Below are positions 1 to 7,663 of a stretch of 64,000 nt of DNA, one piece after another. Every line of letters starts with the position of its first letter. The first letter of the stretch is position 1. Below the pieces are notes generated by a model. The model searched no databases. It was given only the letters and a program-made list of their open reading frames with translations, and had not been told where the DNA came from. This DNA is from an uncultured Clostridia bacterium (GTDB lineage: Bacteria; Bacillota; Clostridia; Oscillospirales; Ruminococcaceae). The stretch is from contig CAMVNQ010000007.1 in the NCBI GenBank assembly GCA_947168885.1, positions 124,001 through 188,000 of the forward strand, in the 5' to 3' direction. A program made the position numbers and the translations under genes.

Positions 1-802
1 CTGTTCTTACGAAGTAATGACGGGCGAGAGAACGTGAAAGTCCGTCGAGACCGGGGTAGAGAATACGCTCGCTTATGTTGAACTGGTCGAGCATATCGCG
101 CACAGCCCAGCGTATGTCCTTGCTTATTATGTATTTCATCGTGTGCTCGGTGTGCTTTTCGAGGAAATCCTCTATATCGGTTATGCCGGACGGGATTATC
201 GAGAAGAACGAGTACTGATTGATGATGCGCTGATCGACGGAGGGCGGCTCGATGTTTACGAACGCTTCCGAGCCCATATCAATGTCGTACTGGTCGATGC
301 TGTCAACGATAGATGTGAGCGTATCGACGGAAAAGACGAACGAGCCCTGGCGCTTCAGAGCTGCACGGTAGCGGCTCGGAAGGTTTCTGTTTGCCGCCTG
401 CATATCGAAGCGCCAGACTACACAGTCGCGCTTGTCGAGCTTGTCGAAGTTGCTCTCGGTGCAGGAGAAGTGCAGAGCAATAAGCGGGGAATAAGTCCAG
501 TCGAGAAGCCGCGTCGGAAGCCCGTGGTGCTGACCTATCATCATCTGCTTCCAGACAGACGTGCTTATGGACGGGTCTTCTATGCAGGCATACTTGCTGA
601 AATTACGGAGCACCGAGCTTTCGAGCTCTTTATGCAGGTGCTTGCAGTTGAGCCGCAGACTTGTGGTGAGAGTGTAGTTTGCGTCGGGCATACCGCGGTA
701 GAAATACGGGCTCCGCACGCGCTTGATATCGGGATTGAACTTCTGCTCGGAAATGAGCTTCATGACTTCGTCGATGCTGTTTATTCTTACTGTTTCTATC
801 AT
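1..802 (-). CDS. FRG-domain protein (C-terminus beyond window edge)
   Basis: The minus-strand frame opens with ATG at 800-802 and stays open to the left edge, about 267 residues visible. The start MIETVRINSIDEVMK is followed by a YFYRG motif near residue 32, and near residue 90 by the hallmark QHHGLPTRLLDWTYSPLIAL, which defines the FRG family (conserved Phe/Arg/Gly). FRG proteins are often found near phages and mobile elements and several are suspected of roles in phage defence; the biochemical activity is not established. The ribosome site GGAG is 12 nt upstream, slightly far. The gene has its own sigma-A promoter and is separated from the portal gene upstream by a strong terminator, so it is an independent unit. 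Confidence 0.82.
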   Translation of the reverse strand, partial: MIETVRINSIDEVMKLISEQKFNPDIKRVRSPYFYRGMPDANYTLTTSLRLNCKHLHKELESSVLRNFSKYACIEDPSISTSVWKQMMIGQHHGLPTRLLDWTYSPLIALHFSCTESNFDKLDKRDCVVWRFDMQAANRNLPSRYRAALKRQGSFVFSVDTLTSIVDSIDQYDIDMGSEAFVNIEPPSVDQRIINQYSFFSIIPSGITDIEDFLEKHTEHTMKYIISKDIRWAVRDMLDQFNISERILYPGLDGLSRSLARHYFVRT

Positions 803-840
803 AGTATCACTTGTCTCCGTTTATCATGAATTACATTTGT

Positions 841-869
841 ATTATATCACTTTATTGCGGAGAAGTCAA
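841..869 (-). promoter_or_regulatory. Sigma-A promoter of the FRG gene
   Basis: On the minus strand a TTGACT -35 box (864-869) is separated by 17 nt from a perfect TATAAT -10 box (841-846), about 40 nt upstream of the FRG start codon. It sits directly after the terminator of the portal gene. Confidence 0.8.
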
Positions 870-880
870 GTTTCGGGAAA

Positions 881-919
881 GAAAAAGCGCCCCGCTGCGG
901 TATGTTGCCGCAGCGGGGC
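881..919 (-). terminator. Intrinsic terminator after the portal gene
   Basis: A perfect 12-bp stem (889-900 with 908-919, GCCCCGCTGCGG arm) with a 7-nt loop is followed on the minus strand by a T-rich tract (CTTTTTCTTT). It ends the terminase-portal transcript 12 nt after the portal stop codon. Confidence 0.9.
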
Positions 920-931
920 AAATGAGCTTTA

Positions 932-2179
932 TCAGTCAAGCTCGTAAGGCAGGAGTTTAATAAGCTTTTCGTTATCGACGATGCCGTTGAGAAGGCTTAC
1001 TATCTGTGCTCTTTCGGTTTCGTTCTCAGGGAGGTAGTGCTTGAACGTGATCTTTATGTCTTTCACATCAGGTTTTGCGTAGCCGAGTACGGAAAGAGCG
1101 TTCGCGATCAGTGCGAGCCTTATTTTTAGCCCCTCGGCAAAGTAGCGCTCCTTTATCTTCGTTATCTGCTCGAAAGCGAGAAGCTTATACTTCATCGCAA
1201 CGCCCGAACTGTTGCCGGAAAAGCTCTCGTCGGTAAGGCAGGGAACACCGCTGAACTTGTGTATGTCGGTTTCTATCGAGCGGCGGAGTATATCGACGGA
1301 CGCTTCGTCGAACTGCCGTGTGAGCCACTTCGCGTCTCCGGTATCGTCCATTGTCATGATACCGTATTTCTTTATCGCGCGGAATGTCTCGCTTTCTTCC
1401 TCGGCCGTGTCGCCGAGAATCTGTCCTTTGATTATGAGAAGCGCGTTTACGAACTGTTCCTTGTCGTTGATACGGTCGGACTGGAGAGTGTTGTACGCGT
1501 CGATGAGCGAGATGACCTGCTCAAAGTCGCCCTGTCTGTTCCAGTTGTTGTAGTACTCGATTATCGGAACGCCGCCGAAGTAATGCTCGTATGGCTGTGA
1601 GGTCTTTGTGACGGAAAATCCCGCGGAGACGATGAACTCGCGCACAGATGTCCTGTCGCAGAGATAGACCCTGTATCCCGAAGGATAGCCGTCGTTCTCG
1701 CCAAGCGGCATATAGTAAACGCCGAACACGGGCTCCTGCTTCACGGTGTCGTCATACACGACAAAAGCGCTGCGCGGGTCGAGGCTCGCGAGCATTATCT
1801 TACCCTCGTTCGTGAGATAAAGCATCTCGTAGGACACTCCGAAGATCGAACCGAACCGTGCAAGGTCTATGTCCTGCGTGTCGCTGTCGGCATACGCGAG
1901 AATGTCCTTTATCATCGAGATGTCCTTTCCGGAGCGGCTCTCGTACTTAACGGGCGACCCGAGAAAATATCCAGTAGCGCAGTCCGTGATATACTTCGCG
2001 TGGTTGCAGACGAGCCTGTTGTTTGCGCCGGATTTGTCCTTCGTTCGGTCGAGAATCGCGTGCTCTCCGATATAATAGCTGTAAAGCTTGTCGTATTTTT
2101 CGTTTTCGATGATATGTCTGCGAATGAATTTCACCGCAAGTTTTGGTGTTATTTTAGTGTTTTCGGGTATTGTGAACAT
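932..2179 (-). CDS. Phage portal protein, SPP1 gp6-like
   Basis: 415 residues resembling the SPP1-type portal family, which forms the dodecameric channel through which DNA enters the capsid. The N-terminal part (TPKLAVKFIRRHI, then YYIGEHAI and CNHAKYITDCATGYFLGSPV) and the middle (SGVAMKYKLLAFEQITKIKE) are typical. Many family members carry a further 30-60 acidic residues; this one stops at LLPYELD, so the C-terminus may be shortened. The start has an AAAGGA ribosome site. It is the last gene of a terminase-portal cassette and no head, tail, lysis or integrase genes follow. It is either a prophage remnant or a retained phage-derived module. Confidence 0.85.
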   Translation of the reverse strand: MFTIPENTKITPKLAVKFIRRHIIENEKYDKLYSYYIGEHAILDRTKDKSGANNRLVCNHAKYITDCATGYFLGSPVKYESRSGKDISMIKDILAYADSDTQDIDLARFGSIFGVSYEMLYLTNEGKIMLASLDPRSAFVVYDDTVKQEPVFGVYYMPLGENDGYPSGYRVYLCDRTSVREFIVSAGFSVTKTSQPYEHYFGGVPIIEYYNNWNRQGDFEQVISLIDAYNTLQSDRINDKEQFVNALLIIKGQILGDTAEEESETFRAIKKYGIMTMDDTGDAKWLTRQFDEASVDILRRSIETDIHKFSGVPCLTDESFSGNSSGVAMKYKLLAFEQITKIKERYFAEGLKIRLALIANALSVLGYAKPDVKDIKITFKHYLPENETERAQIVSLLNGIVDNEKLIKLLPYELD

Positions 2180-2245
2180 AGTTTTCCTTTCATAAAAAAG
2201 TTTCTCTCCCCGCCGCCGGCGGAGAAAGAAACGACCGTTTGGTTT

Positions 2246-3514
2246 TCAGATCCCAAGATATTTTCTGTCGAGGTGTCCGACGGTCTTTCGTGCATAGTGT
2301 TCTTCAAGCGCGTATCTGACAGCGTCGATCGTGTGGTTGTCGCGGTCGGGATAACCGCTTCTGAACCCGCCGTTCCCGTCGCTTACAAGCTTGTATCCGG
2401 TGAACTCCCGCGCCGCGTTCGGACAGCGCAGCGGGTCTATGACTATCGCGTCGAGATCGCATAACCGACGTATGCCGTACTCGACAGAGCCTTGTCCCTT
2501 TTTCGCGGGGCGTATGTTAAGTCCGCGGCTGCGAAGCTCGTCGTTAGAGCGCGGTTCGGCGCTGTCCGCTGTAATTACGGACTGCTTTACGCCGAACTTG
2601 TTTATCCCCGCGACCACCTCGTCAAATCGCGCGCCGTGCTTCCAGAACTCCTCGAAGATGTACAGCTTCCTGCCTTCCGAAGCGACCGCGATATACACAA
2701 ACGGATCCGCGCCGAAACCCCAGTCTATTCCGCGGTAAATACGGTCGAATTTCTGCACCTGACCGGCGTTTATCGGCTGAAGCTTCACGTTCGTGAAAAC
2801 CTCAGCGCCGGTACCGGTGATCTCACCGAGATACTCGTTCGCGTAGCGCCGCGGGTCTGAGCTTTTCAGATACTCCGCTTCCGCAAGAAAAGCTTCCCCG
2901 AGCCATTCACGCGGTACGTCACGATAGTCGCTCCTGTGAACGAGCCTGTCTTTGCGGGGCTTGGCGAACTCTGTGTTTATCCAGCTCGCCGCAGAGCGCG
3001 GGGGATTGTAAGTGTAGAAGACAAAAAAACTGCCGCCCCCTCTCATGAGCGACTGGTTTATCATGTCTGTCTCTTCAATTCCCGCGAACTCGTCGGCTTC
3101 TTCGTACCAGATGAACTTCATATAGCCCGACGACATTGTGACGGATTTGAACTTACGCGGGTCGTCGGCTCCGCGGAAGATGATGCGCTGTCCGGTCGGA
3201 CGATATACAAGCTCGGGAATGCTCACGCGGCTGTCCCATAAGTCGGCGGCGCCGAGCTTTTCTATCGCCCAGATAAGCTGCTCAAAAACCGATTCCCTGA
3301 GATTTTTTCCGATCTTTCGTATCGCACAGCCGTTAGCGTTTTTGTCCGCCATGATGCCGCGTATGATCTCAAGGCTCACGAATGATGATTTACAGCTCCC
3401 ACGTCCGCCGCAAAGCGCATAGTGCGTATGTGCGCTTTCCCCGATGTCGCGGTGGACGCTGTGAAATGACGGCGCGATAAGGTCAAGGAAGTTTATCCGG
3501 TTTGGTTCCGTCAT
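2246..3514 (-). CDS. Phage terminase large subunit, PBSX-type
   Basis: 422 residues, the normal length for this family. The motor ATPase has a Walker-A-like ALCGGRGSCKSS near residue 33 and a Walker B FIWYEEADEF near residue 134. The C-terminal RNase-H-like nuclease carries YRGIDWGFGADP near residue 262, ITADSAEPRS and a final DNHTIDAVRYALEE with the expected metal-binding Asp residues. These proteins cut and pump phage DNA into proheads through the portal. All key motifs are present, so the gene looks functional. It overlaps the small-subunit gene by 32 nt and precedes the portal gene by 66 nt. Confidence 0.9.
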   Translation of the reverse strand: MTEPNRINFLDLIAPSFHSVHRDIGESAHTHYALCGGRGSCKSSFVSLEIIRGIMADKNANGCAIRKIGKNLRESVFEQLIWAIEKLGAADLWDSRVSIPELVYRPTGQRIIFRGADDPRKFKSVTMSSGYMKFIWYEEADEFAGIEETDMINQSLMRGGGSFFVFYTYNPPRSAASWINTEFAKPRKDRLVHRSDYRDVPREWLGEAFLAEAEYLKSSDPRRYANEYLGEITGTGAEVFTNVKLQPINAGQVQKFDRIYRGIDWGFGADPFVYIAVASEGRKLYIFEEFWKHGARFDEVVAGINKFGVKQSVITADSAEPRSNDELRSRGLNIRPAKKGQGSVEYGIRRLCDLDAIVIDPLRCPNAAREFTGYKLVSDGNGGFRSGYPDRDNHTIDAVRYALEEHYARKTVGHLDRKYLGI

Positions 3515-3698
3515 AGATTATGACCCGCGGGAGCTCGTCGGTTTCCTCGTCCTTTCCCTCAAGACCGAGATACCGTCCGAGTCTGAAAGCCGCGCCGATG
3601 CGGTCTTTCTCACCGAGCTCCTCATTACGCATGACACTTGTGAGAAAAGTAAGTATCTCTTCTTTGTCGGCGATCTTTGTTTTTCGTGCATTTGCCAT
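3483..3698 (-). CDS. Short terminase small-subunit-like protein
   Basis: 71 residues (MANARKTKIADKEEILTFL...). The segment EILTFLTSVMRNEE...DRIGAAFRLGRYLGL matches the C-terminal portion of phage small terminase subunits; the usual N-terminal helix-turn-helix DNA-binding part (about 80 residues) is absent. It nevertheless has a strong AAAGGAG ribosome site 6 nt before ATG and overlaps the large subunit, so it appears to be a deliberate first gene rather than debris. In phages the small subunit picks the packaging site and stimulates the large subunit's ATPase. Whether this headless form does either is unknown. Confidence 0.7.
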   Translation of the reverse strand: MANARKTKIADKEEILTFLTSVMRNEELGEKDRIGAAFRLGRYLGLEGKDEETDELPRVIIYDGTKPDKLP

Positions 3699-3761
3699 TT
3701 ACTGCTCCTTTCGTTTTATTCGCGGAATGAACAGCTAAGCAGTTGTTTTCCGCAAAAGATA

Positions 3762-3787
3762 AGACCTATGCGTTTCCGCACAGGTCT
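3762..3787 (-). promoter_or_regulatory. Leader hairpin with U-rich tail upstream of terS-like gene
   Basis: On the minus strand an AGACCT...AGGTCT inverted repeat encloses TGCG-GAAA-CGCA, giving a near-perfect 11-bp stem with a GAAA tetraloop. TTATCTTTT follows at once. It lies between the promoter and the first gene, so it could act as an attenuator or a transcript-stabilising leader. Confidence 0.55.
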
Positions 3788-3795
3788 ATGATAGC

Positions 3796-3840
3796 AGTAT
3801 AGCATGATTTATGAGGACATTCAAGGACATTTGAGGACAT
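3796..3840 (-). promoter_or_regulatory. Triple ATGTCC-repeat promoter of the terminase-portal cassette
   Basis: Minus strand: three ATGTCCT direct repeats (3834-3840, 3824-3830, 3814-3820) with an exact 10-bp period, then 13 nt from the last ATGTCC to a TATACT -10 box (3796-3801). A TTGAAT -35 box 17 nt upstream of the -10 overlaps repeats 2 and 3. Repeats placed on one helix face and overlapping the -35 suggest an activator or repressor operator. The same design recurs at 22070-22114. The repeats abut the 3' end of murD. Confidence 0.75.
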
Positions 3841-3847
3841 AAATCGT

Positions 3848-5146
3848 TTATTCGTTCACAAGTTTCCTGAAATGGTCGCCGCGTTCCTCGAAATTTTTGT
3901 AAAAACCGTAGCTTGCGGCGGCGGGGGAGAGCAGGCACAGCTTCTTTGTCACCTTTTTGGCGTGTCCGACTGCGTCCGCAAGGTCGGCTGCGCGGTAAAT
4001 GCTGCGCTTGCTGCGGTCAAGCTCCGGTTCGATCTTATGACCGCTGTCGGGGAGAAGTATCACGTTCGCTATATCCGATGCGTTGAGAAAATCAATAAGC
4101 TCGGTGTAGTCGATACCCCTGTCCATTCCGCCGATTATTATAGTATCGACCGCCGCGAATGCGCGTACAGCCGCGATAGCGGTACTGGGGCAGGTGCTTA
4201 TGCTGTCGTTGATGTAGGTAACTCCGTCTATCACGCCGACGTTCTCGAGCCTGTGGCGAAGACCGTCGAACGTGCTCACCGCAGCGGATATATCATCGTC
4301 ACGGCAGCCGCACATCTGCGCGATATGCATAGCTATCCCGATATTGTACAGGTTGTGCCGCCCGAGAAGTTTAGTCTTTATATCGTACTTGCTGCCGCAG
4401 ATGTTTACTTTGTCTCCGTCAACGAAAATGTCGGCTTCTTCATCGAGAGAAGCTGTGATGACACGGGACATCACATTCTCGGGCTCGAGCGACTTGTTGA
4501 CTATGAGCGTGTCCTCCGCGGTCTGGAATTTATAGATGTTTTCCTTTGCTTTACGGTACGCGTCAAAGCCGGTATAGTGGTCGAGGTGCTCCTCGAAGAG
4601 ATTGAGATACACCGCGATGTCAGGTGATGCCTGAACGTATTCGAGCTGGTGACAGGACATCTCGCAGACGATTATCGTGTCGTCCGTGAGCTCGTCGATG
4701 CAGTCAAGCGGCGGCACACCGATATTTCCGATGAGAAGCGCGTTCTTTCCGCAGTGCACAAGTATGTGGTGCGTAAGCGACGAGGTCGTTGATTTGCCTT
4801 TCGTTCCGGTTATGCCGATGATCCTGTTTTCACAGTACCGCAGAAGCAGGTCGGTCTGGCTCGTTATCTTTGCTTTTACTCCGGCTGAAACGCTGTCGAA
4901 AAGCGCTATACCGGGGGCTTTCATTATCACGTCGAAATCGTTCAGACAGCCGAGATAATCCTCGCCGGAGATTATTTTTATGCCTTCTGTCTCGGGGCAG
5001 GAAACGTCGTTCCTGTCAGCGACGGTGATCTTGCAGTCAAACTTTTTCAGCAGTTTCAGCGTTGATCTTCCCTCGCGCCCGAACCCGAGAACAAGCACGT
5101 TCTTTCCGTTGAAAAAGCCGCGGAGGCCTTCGTATAATCCGTTCAT
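3848..5146 (-). CDS. murD: UDP-N-acetylmuramoyl-L-alanine:glutamate ligase (MurD or MurD2 type)
   Basis: 432 residues, a Mur ligase that adds glutamate to UDP-MurNAc-L-Ala in the cytoplasm. It has an N-terminal nucleotide-fold GFGREGRST (21-29), the ATP loop GITGTKGKST (111-120), the central HLDHYTGFD stretch, and NDSISTCPSTAIAA in the C-terminal domain. It overlaps the upstream murL-like gene by 4 nt (ATGA), which implies coupled translation. Classical MurD uses D-Glu. Next to a MurL-type epimerase it may instead add L-Glu (as MurD2 does in Xanthomonas), with the epimerase then making the D-Glu residue. Substrate chirality cannot be read from the sequence. Confidence 0.9.
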   Translation of the reverse strand: MNGLYEGLRGFFNGKNVLVLGFGREGRSTLKLLKKFDCKITVADRNDVSCPETEGIKIISGEDYLGCLNDFDVIMKAPGIALFDSVSAGVKAKITSQTDLLLRYCENRIIGITGTKGKSTTSSLTHHILVHCGKNALLIGNIGVPPLDCIDELTDDTIIVCEMSCHQLEYVQASPDIAVYLNLFEEHLDHYTGFDAYRKAKENIYKFQTAEDTLIVNKSLEPENVMSRVITASLDEEADIFVDGDKVNICGSKYDIKTKLLGRHNLYNIGIAMHIAQMCGCRDDDISAAVSTFDGLRHRLENVGVIDGVTYINDSISTCPSTAIAAVRAFAAVDTIIIGGMDRGIDYTELIDFLNASDIANVILLPDSGHKIEPELDRSKRSIYRAADLADAVGHAKKVTKKLCLLSPAAASYGFYKNFEERGDHFRKLVNE

Positions 5147-6474
5147 TTATCGCCTTTCAGCAGCCCGATAAGCTCGTCGGGAACGAAGTTGTCTTCGTCG
5201 AAAAAGTCGTCGAGCGGTATCGGTTCGCTGCGTTTTTTGTCCTTGTATTTCGCGAGAAGCACCGGCATCTTCATACCCTCGCGGCGCTTTATAGCGCGGT
5301 CGAGTGCAAGCTGTATCTCGGCGCGTGTACCGACACACTCGAACGGTTTGTCGAGGTCGGGATCTTCGAGGGCGTTGAAAAGCTGCTCATGCTTCGGGTC
5401 GTCGAGCATATCCACGCCGAATATCTTCACAAGCTCGTCGTCGTCGAGGAACGCCGCGAGCATCATGTAAACATACAGGCACTTCGCGCAGTTACAGCAC
5501 CACTCGTCCTTTTTCGAGCCTGCGTTGCAGCTCCGGAACACCGGAAAATATTTCGGGTACTGCACGAATCTCCCGGCTATCTGCCATTCCGTCCACGGAC
5601 GCAGTAAGCTGAAATACTGCGGTTCGGCGAGAAGCCATTTTTCGCAGTATTCACGGAAATCGCGCTCGAAGCCGGTGCTCTTGCTGTATTGGTGATTTAC
5701 TCCCGTGCCGCTGACGTTGCCTTCGTTTGCGCTGCTCTCATTCGAGAGCGCGACATATTTCCGTCCGGTAAGCACAGCCGCAAGATAAGACGAGAACGCC
5801 GTTATCGCCGAGAACGGCGTGTGGCCGTTGAGCCAGCCGTCCGCGTTTCTGCGCAGAAGCTCGGGGTGTATAGTCCGCGAGAATCCGATTATCCGCTCGT
5901 CGGTGTAACCCGCCGTGTGTGCGCAGTCAAGCGTGGTTTTGCGCGGATTTATGATATAGCAGTAATTATCCGGCTGCATATCTTTCAGCAATTCAAGTGT
6001 CACGATGCTGTCTTTTCCGCCGCCGACGGGTATGACAGCGCCTTTCCTGCTTCCCGCGAAAATATCCGTGAAGCGGGGAAGAGCTGTATTATCGCACTCG
6101 ATCTTCATAAAGCTGTCGAAATCGGTGTCGATGCCGTTACGGTAGAAAAACTCGCCGAGACCGCCGAAATAAAGCTTCCTGAACCACTGTATCTGTTCGT
6201 CGCAGAGAGCGCCGCACTGCACCTTAACGAGCGGCGGACAGGCGCATTTCCAGTAGCTCACGAGTTCGACCATACCTATCGAAAAAACGATGTATTCGTA
6301 AAGTTTCCTGTCAAAGTCTTTCGGTATTTCAAGCCCGCCGAGTTTCCATTCCGGTGTGAATTCGTACTCACCTATCGAGAACTGGAACGAGAAGCCGTCG
6401 TCTGTGATCGTGTAGCTATGATAAATAAATTCGGGATATTTTTCGCGAAGTTCTGAGAATTTATCCAATTTCAT
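5143..6474 (-). CDS. murL: UDP-MurNAc-L-Ala-L-Glu epimerase, MurL-like
   Basis: 443 residues. It carries the PP-loop-like AVIPVGGGKDSIVTLELL (motif at 149-156), SNESSANEGN (244-253) and the cysteine cluster EWCCNCAKC (C326, C327, C329, C332). These features recall MurL, described as an ATP-dependent epimerase that converts the L-Glu of UDP-MurNAc-L-Ala-L-Glu to D-Glu. The direct overlap with a murD gene downstream is the context expected for that pathway. It overlaps the small gene upstream by 4 nt, so the three form a tight operon. The alternative is another PP-loop enzyme acting on peptidoglycan precursors. Confidence 0.72.
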   Translation of the reverse strand: MKLDKFSELREKYPEFIYHSYTITDDGFSFQFSIGEYEFTPEWKLGGLEIPKDFDRKLYEYIVFSIGMVELVSYWKCACPPLVKVQCGALCDEQIQWFRKLYFGGLGEFFYRNGIDTDFDSFMKIECDNTALPRFTDIFAGSRKGAVIPVGGGKDSIVTLELLKDMQPDNYCYIINPRKTTLDCAHTAGYTDERIIGFSRTIHPELLRRNADGWLNGHTPFSAITAFSSYLAAVLTGRKYVALSNESSANEGNVSGTGVNHQYSKSTGFERDFREYCEKWLLAEPQYFSLLRPWTEWQIAGRFVQYPKYFPVFRSCNAGSKKDEWCCNCAKCLYVYMMLAAFLDDDELVKIFGVDMLDDPKHEQLFNALEDPDLDKPFECVGTRAEIQLALDRAIKRREGMKMPVLLAKYKDKKRSEPIPLDDFFDEDNFVPDELIGLLKGDK

Positions 6475-6887
6475 ACCAGCTTTCCGAGAATTTTGAACAA
6501 TTTATCCGCGTATCTTGATTGATTCGGAAGGTCATTCGCCCTGCCTTTGGGCTGGGGTTCAACGCTTATGTTAAGTTCCCTTTGCTGACCCATGTCGTCA
6601 ATGAAGCTGAGTTCCGCGGCGTAAATTCCGGTGGACTGTGTCTTATGCAGTTCTCCGTAAATAAGCGACGTGAGCATATATATTTCTGTCGTGCTTGTAT
6701 TTGCATCAAAACGGTACAGTATCATTCTGCCCTTGCTTGTTATCGTAATGTACGCATATTCACTTGTCGCGTGGGTCATGCGCTTTACCTGCTTGCTGAC
6801 CATAGCGAAAACGGGGCAGAGGCTTTTTTCGTCTTCCCTGAGCAGAGGACGAAGCGAGTTCATCATAGCTGTTTCGTTTACATCCAT
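6471..6887 (-). CDS. Small hypothetical protein in the murL-murD operon
   Basis: 138 residues, not recognised. The start is placed at the ATG at 6885-6887 (MDVNETAMMNSLRPLL) because GGAGGG lies 8 nt upstream; the longer frame to 6950 lacks such a site. The sequence alternates strands and helices (YAYITITSKGRMILYRFD, then STGIYAAELSFIDD), compatible with a compact PH-like or similar beta-rich fold. There is no signal peptide or membrane segment. Its stop codon overlaps the murL start, and it follows the SDR gene by 56 nt. Confidence 0.75.
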   Translation of the reverse strand: MDVNETAMMNSLRPLLREDEKSLCPVFAMVSKQVKRMTHATSEYAYITITSKGRMILYRFDANTSTTEIYMLTSLIYGELHKTQSTGIYAAELSFIDDMGQQRELNISVEPQPKGRANDLPNQSRYADKLFKILGKLV

Positions 6888-6943
6888 AGCTTTTACCCTC
6901 CAATAACTTTCATAAAAGCATTGTGCATTTATGAAGCTTCGTT

Positions 6944-7636
6944 TCAGCAAAATCCTCCGTCAACACCGAGGACCTGTGCTGTAGTGAATGTGTTCTGCTC
7001 GAAGAAGCGTGCTGCGTGCGCAACGTCTTCCGGCTTACCGATACGCATGAGCGGTGTAGCGTCTATAAGCTCCTGCATTTCCTCGTCGGAAAGGTGCGCG
7101 TTCATAGGGCTTTCTATCACACCGGGCGCTATGCAGTTCACGCGGATACCGGACGGCCCGAGCTCCTTTGCAAGCGCTTTCGTGAAACCTATGATGCCCG
7201 CCTTGGCTGCGGAATATGCTACTTCGCAGGACGCGCCGTAAACTCCCCACACCGAGGAAATGTTTATAACGCAGCCTGCCTTACGGTGTATCATACCGCG
7301 CGCTGCTTCCCGCGTGAGGCGCATAGCCGAGACCAGATCGATCTCGGTCATACGATGAAGCTCCTCGTCCGTCATGTCACCGAAAAGCTTTATCATAGCT
7401 ATACCCGCATTGTTGATGAGAAGTGTGCATTCGTTCATATACGGGTCAAGCGCGGTCATCTGTGCCGCGTCGGAAAGGTCACAGCACACGGGGACAGCGC
7501 CCGTATCTTTCGCAAGAGCGTCTGCCTTGTCCTTGTTCTTCAGATAGGTGAAAACCACTCTGTGATCTGTCGAAAACTCTTTTACGAGAGCGGAACCGAT
7601 AGCTCCCGTTCCGCCCGTTATTATCGCGGTCTTCAT
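6944..7636 (-). CDS. Short-chain dehydrogenase/reductase, FabG-like
   Basis: 230 residues with the classical SDR pattern: cofactor loop TGGTGAIG (8-15), NNAG near residue 76, the catalytic Ser of NISSVWG, Tyr/Lys of YSAAK near residue 147, and the IAPGVIESPM stretch. FabG enzymes reduce 3-oxoacyl-ACP with NADPH in fatty-acid elongation, but many SDRs of this size act on other ketones. With no fab genes nearby the substrate is uncertain. Confidence 0.85.
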   Translation of the reverse strand: MKTAIITGGTGAIGSALVKEFSTDHRVVFTYLKNKDKADALAKDTGAVPVCCDLSDAAQMTALDPYMNECTLLINNAGIAMIKLFGDMTDEELHRMTEIDLVSAMRLTREAARGMIHRKAGCVINISSVWGVYGASCEVAYSAAKAGIIGFTKALAKELGPSGIRVNCIAPGVIESPMNAHLSDEEMQELIDATPLMRIGKPEDVAHAARFFEQNTFTTAQVLGVDGGFC

Positions 7637-7663
7637 ATAATTATATTATCCTCCGCGCGTAGG

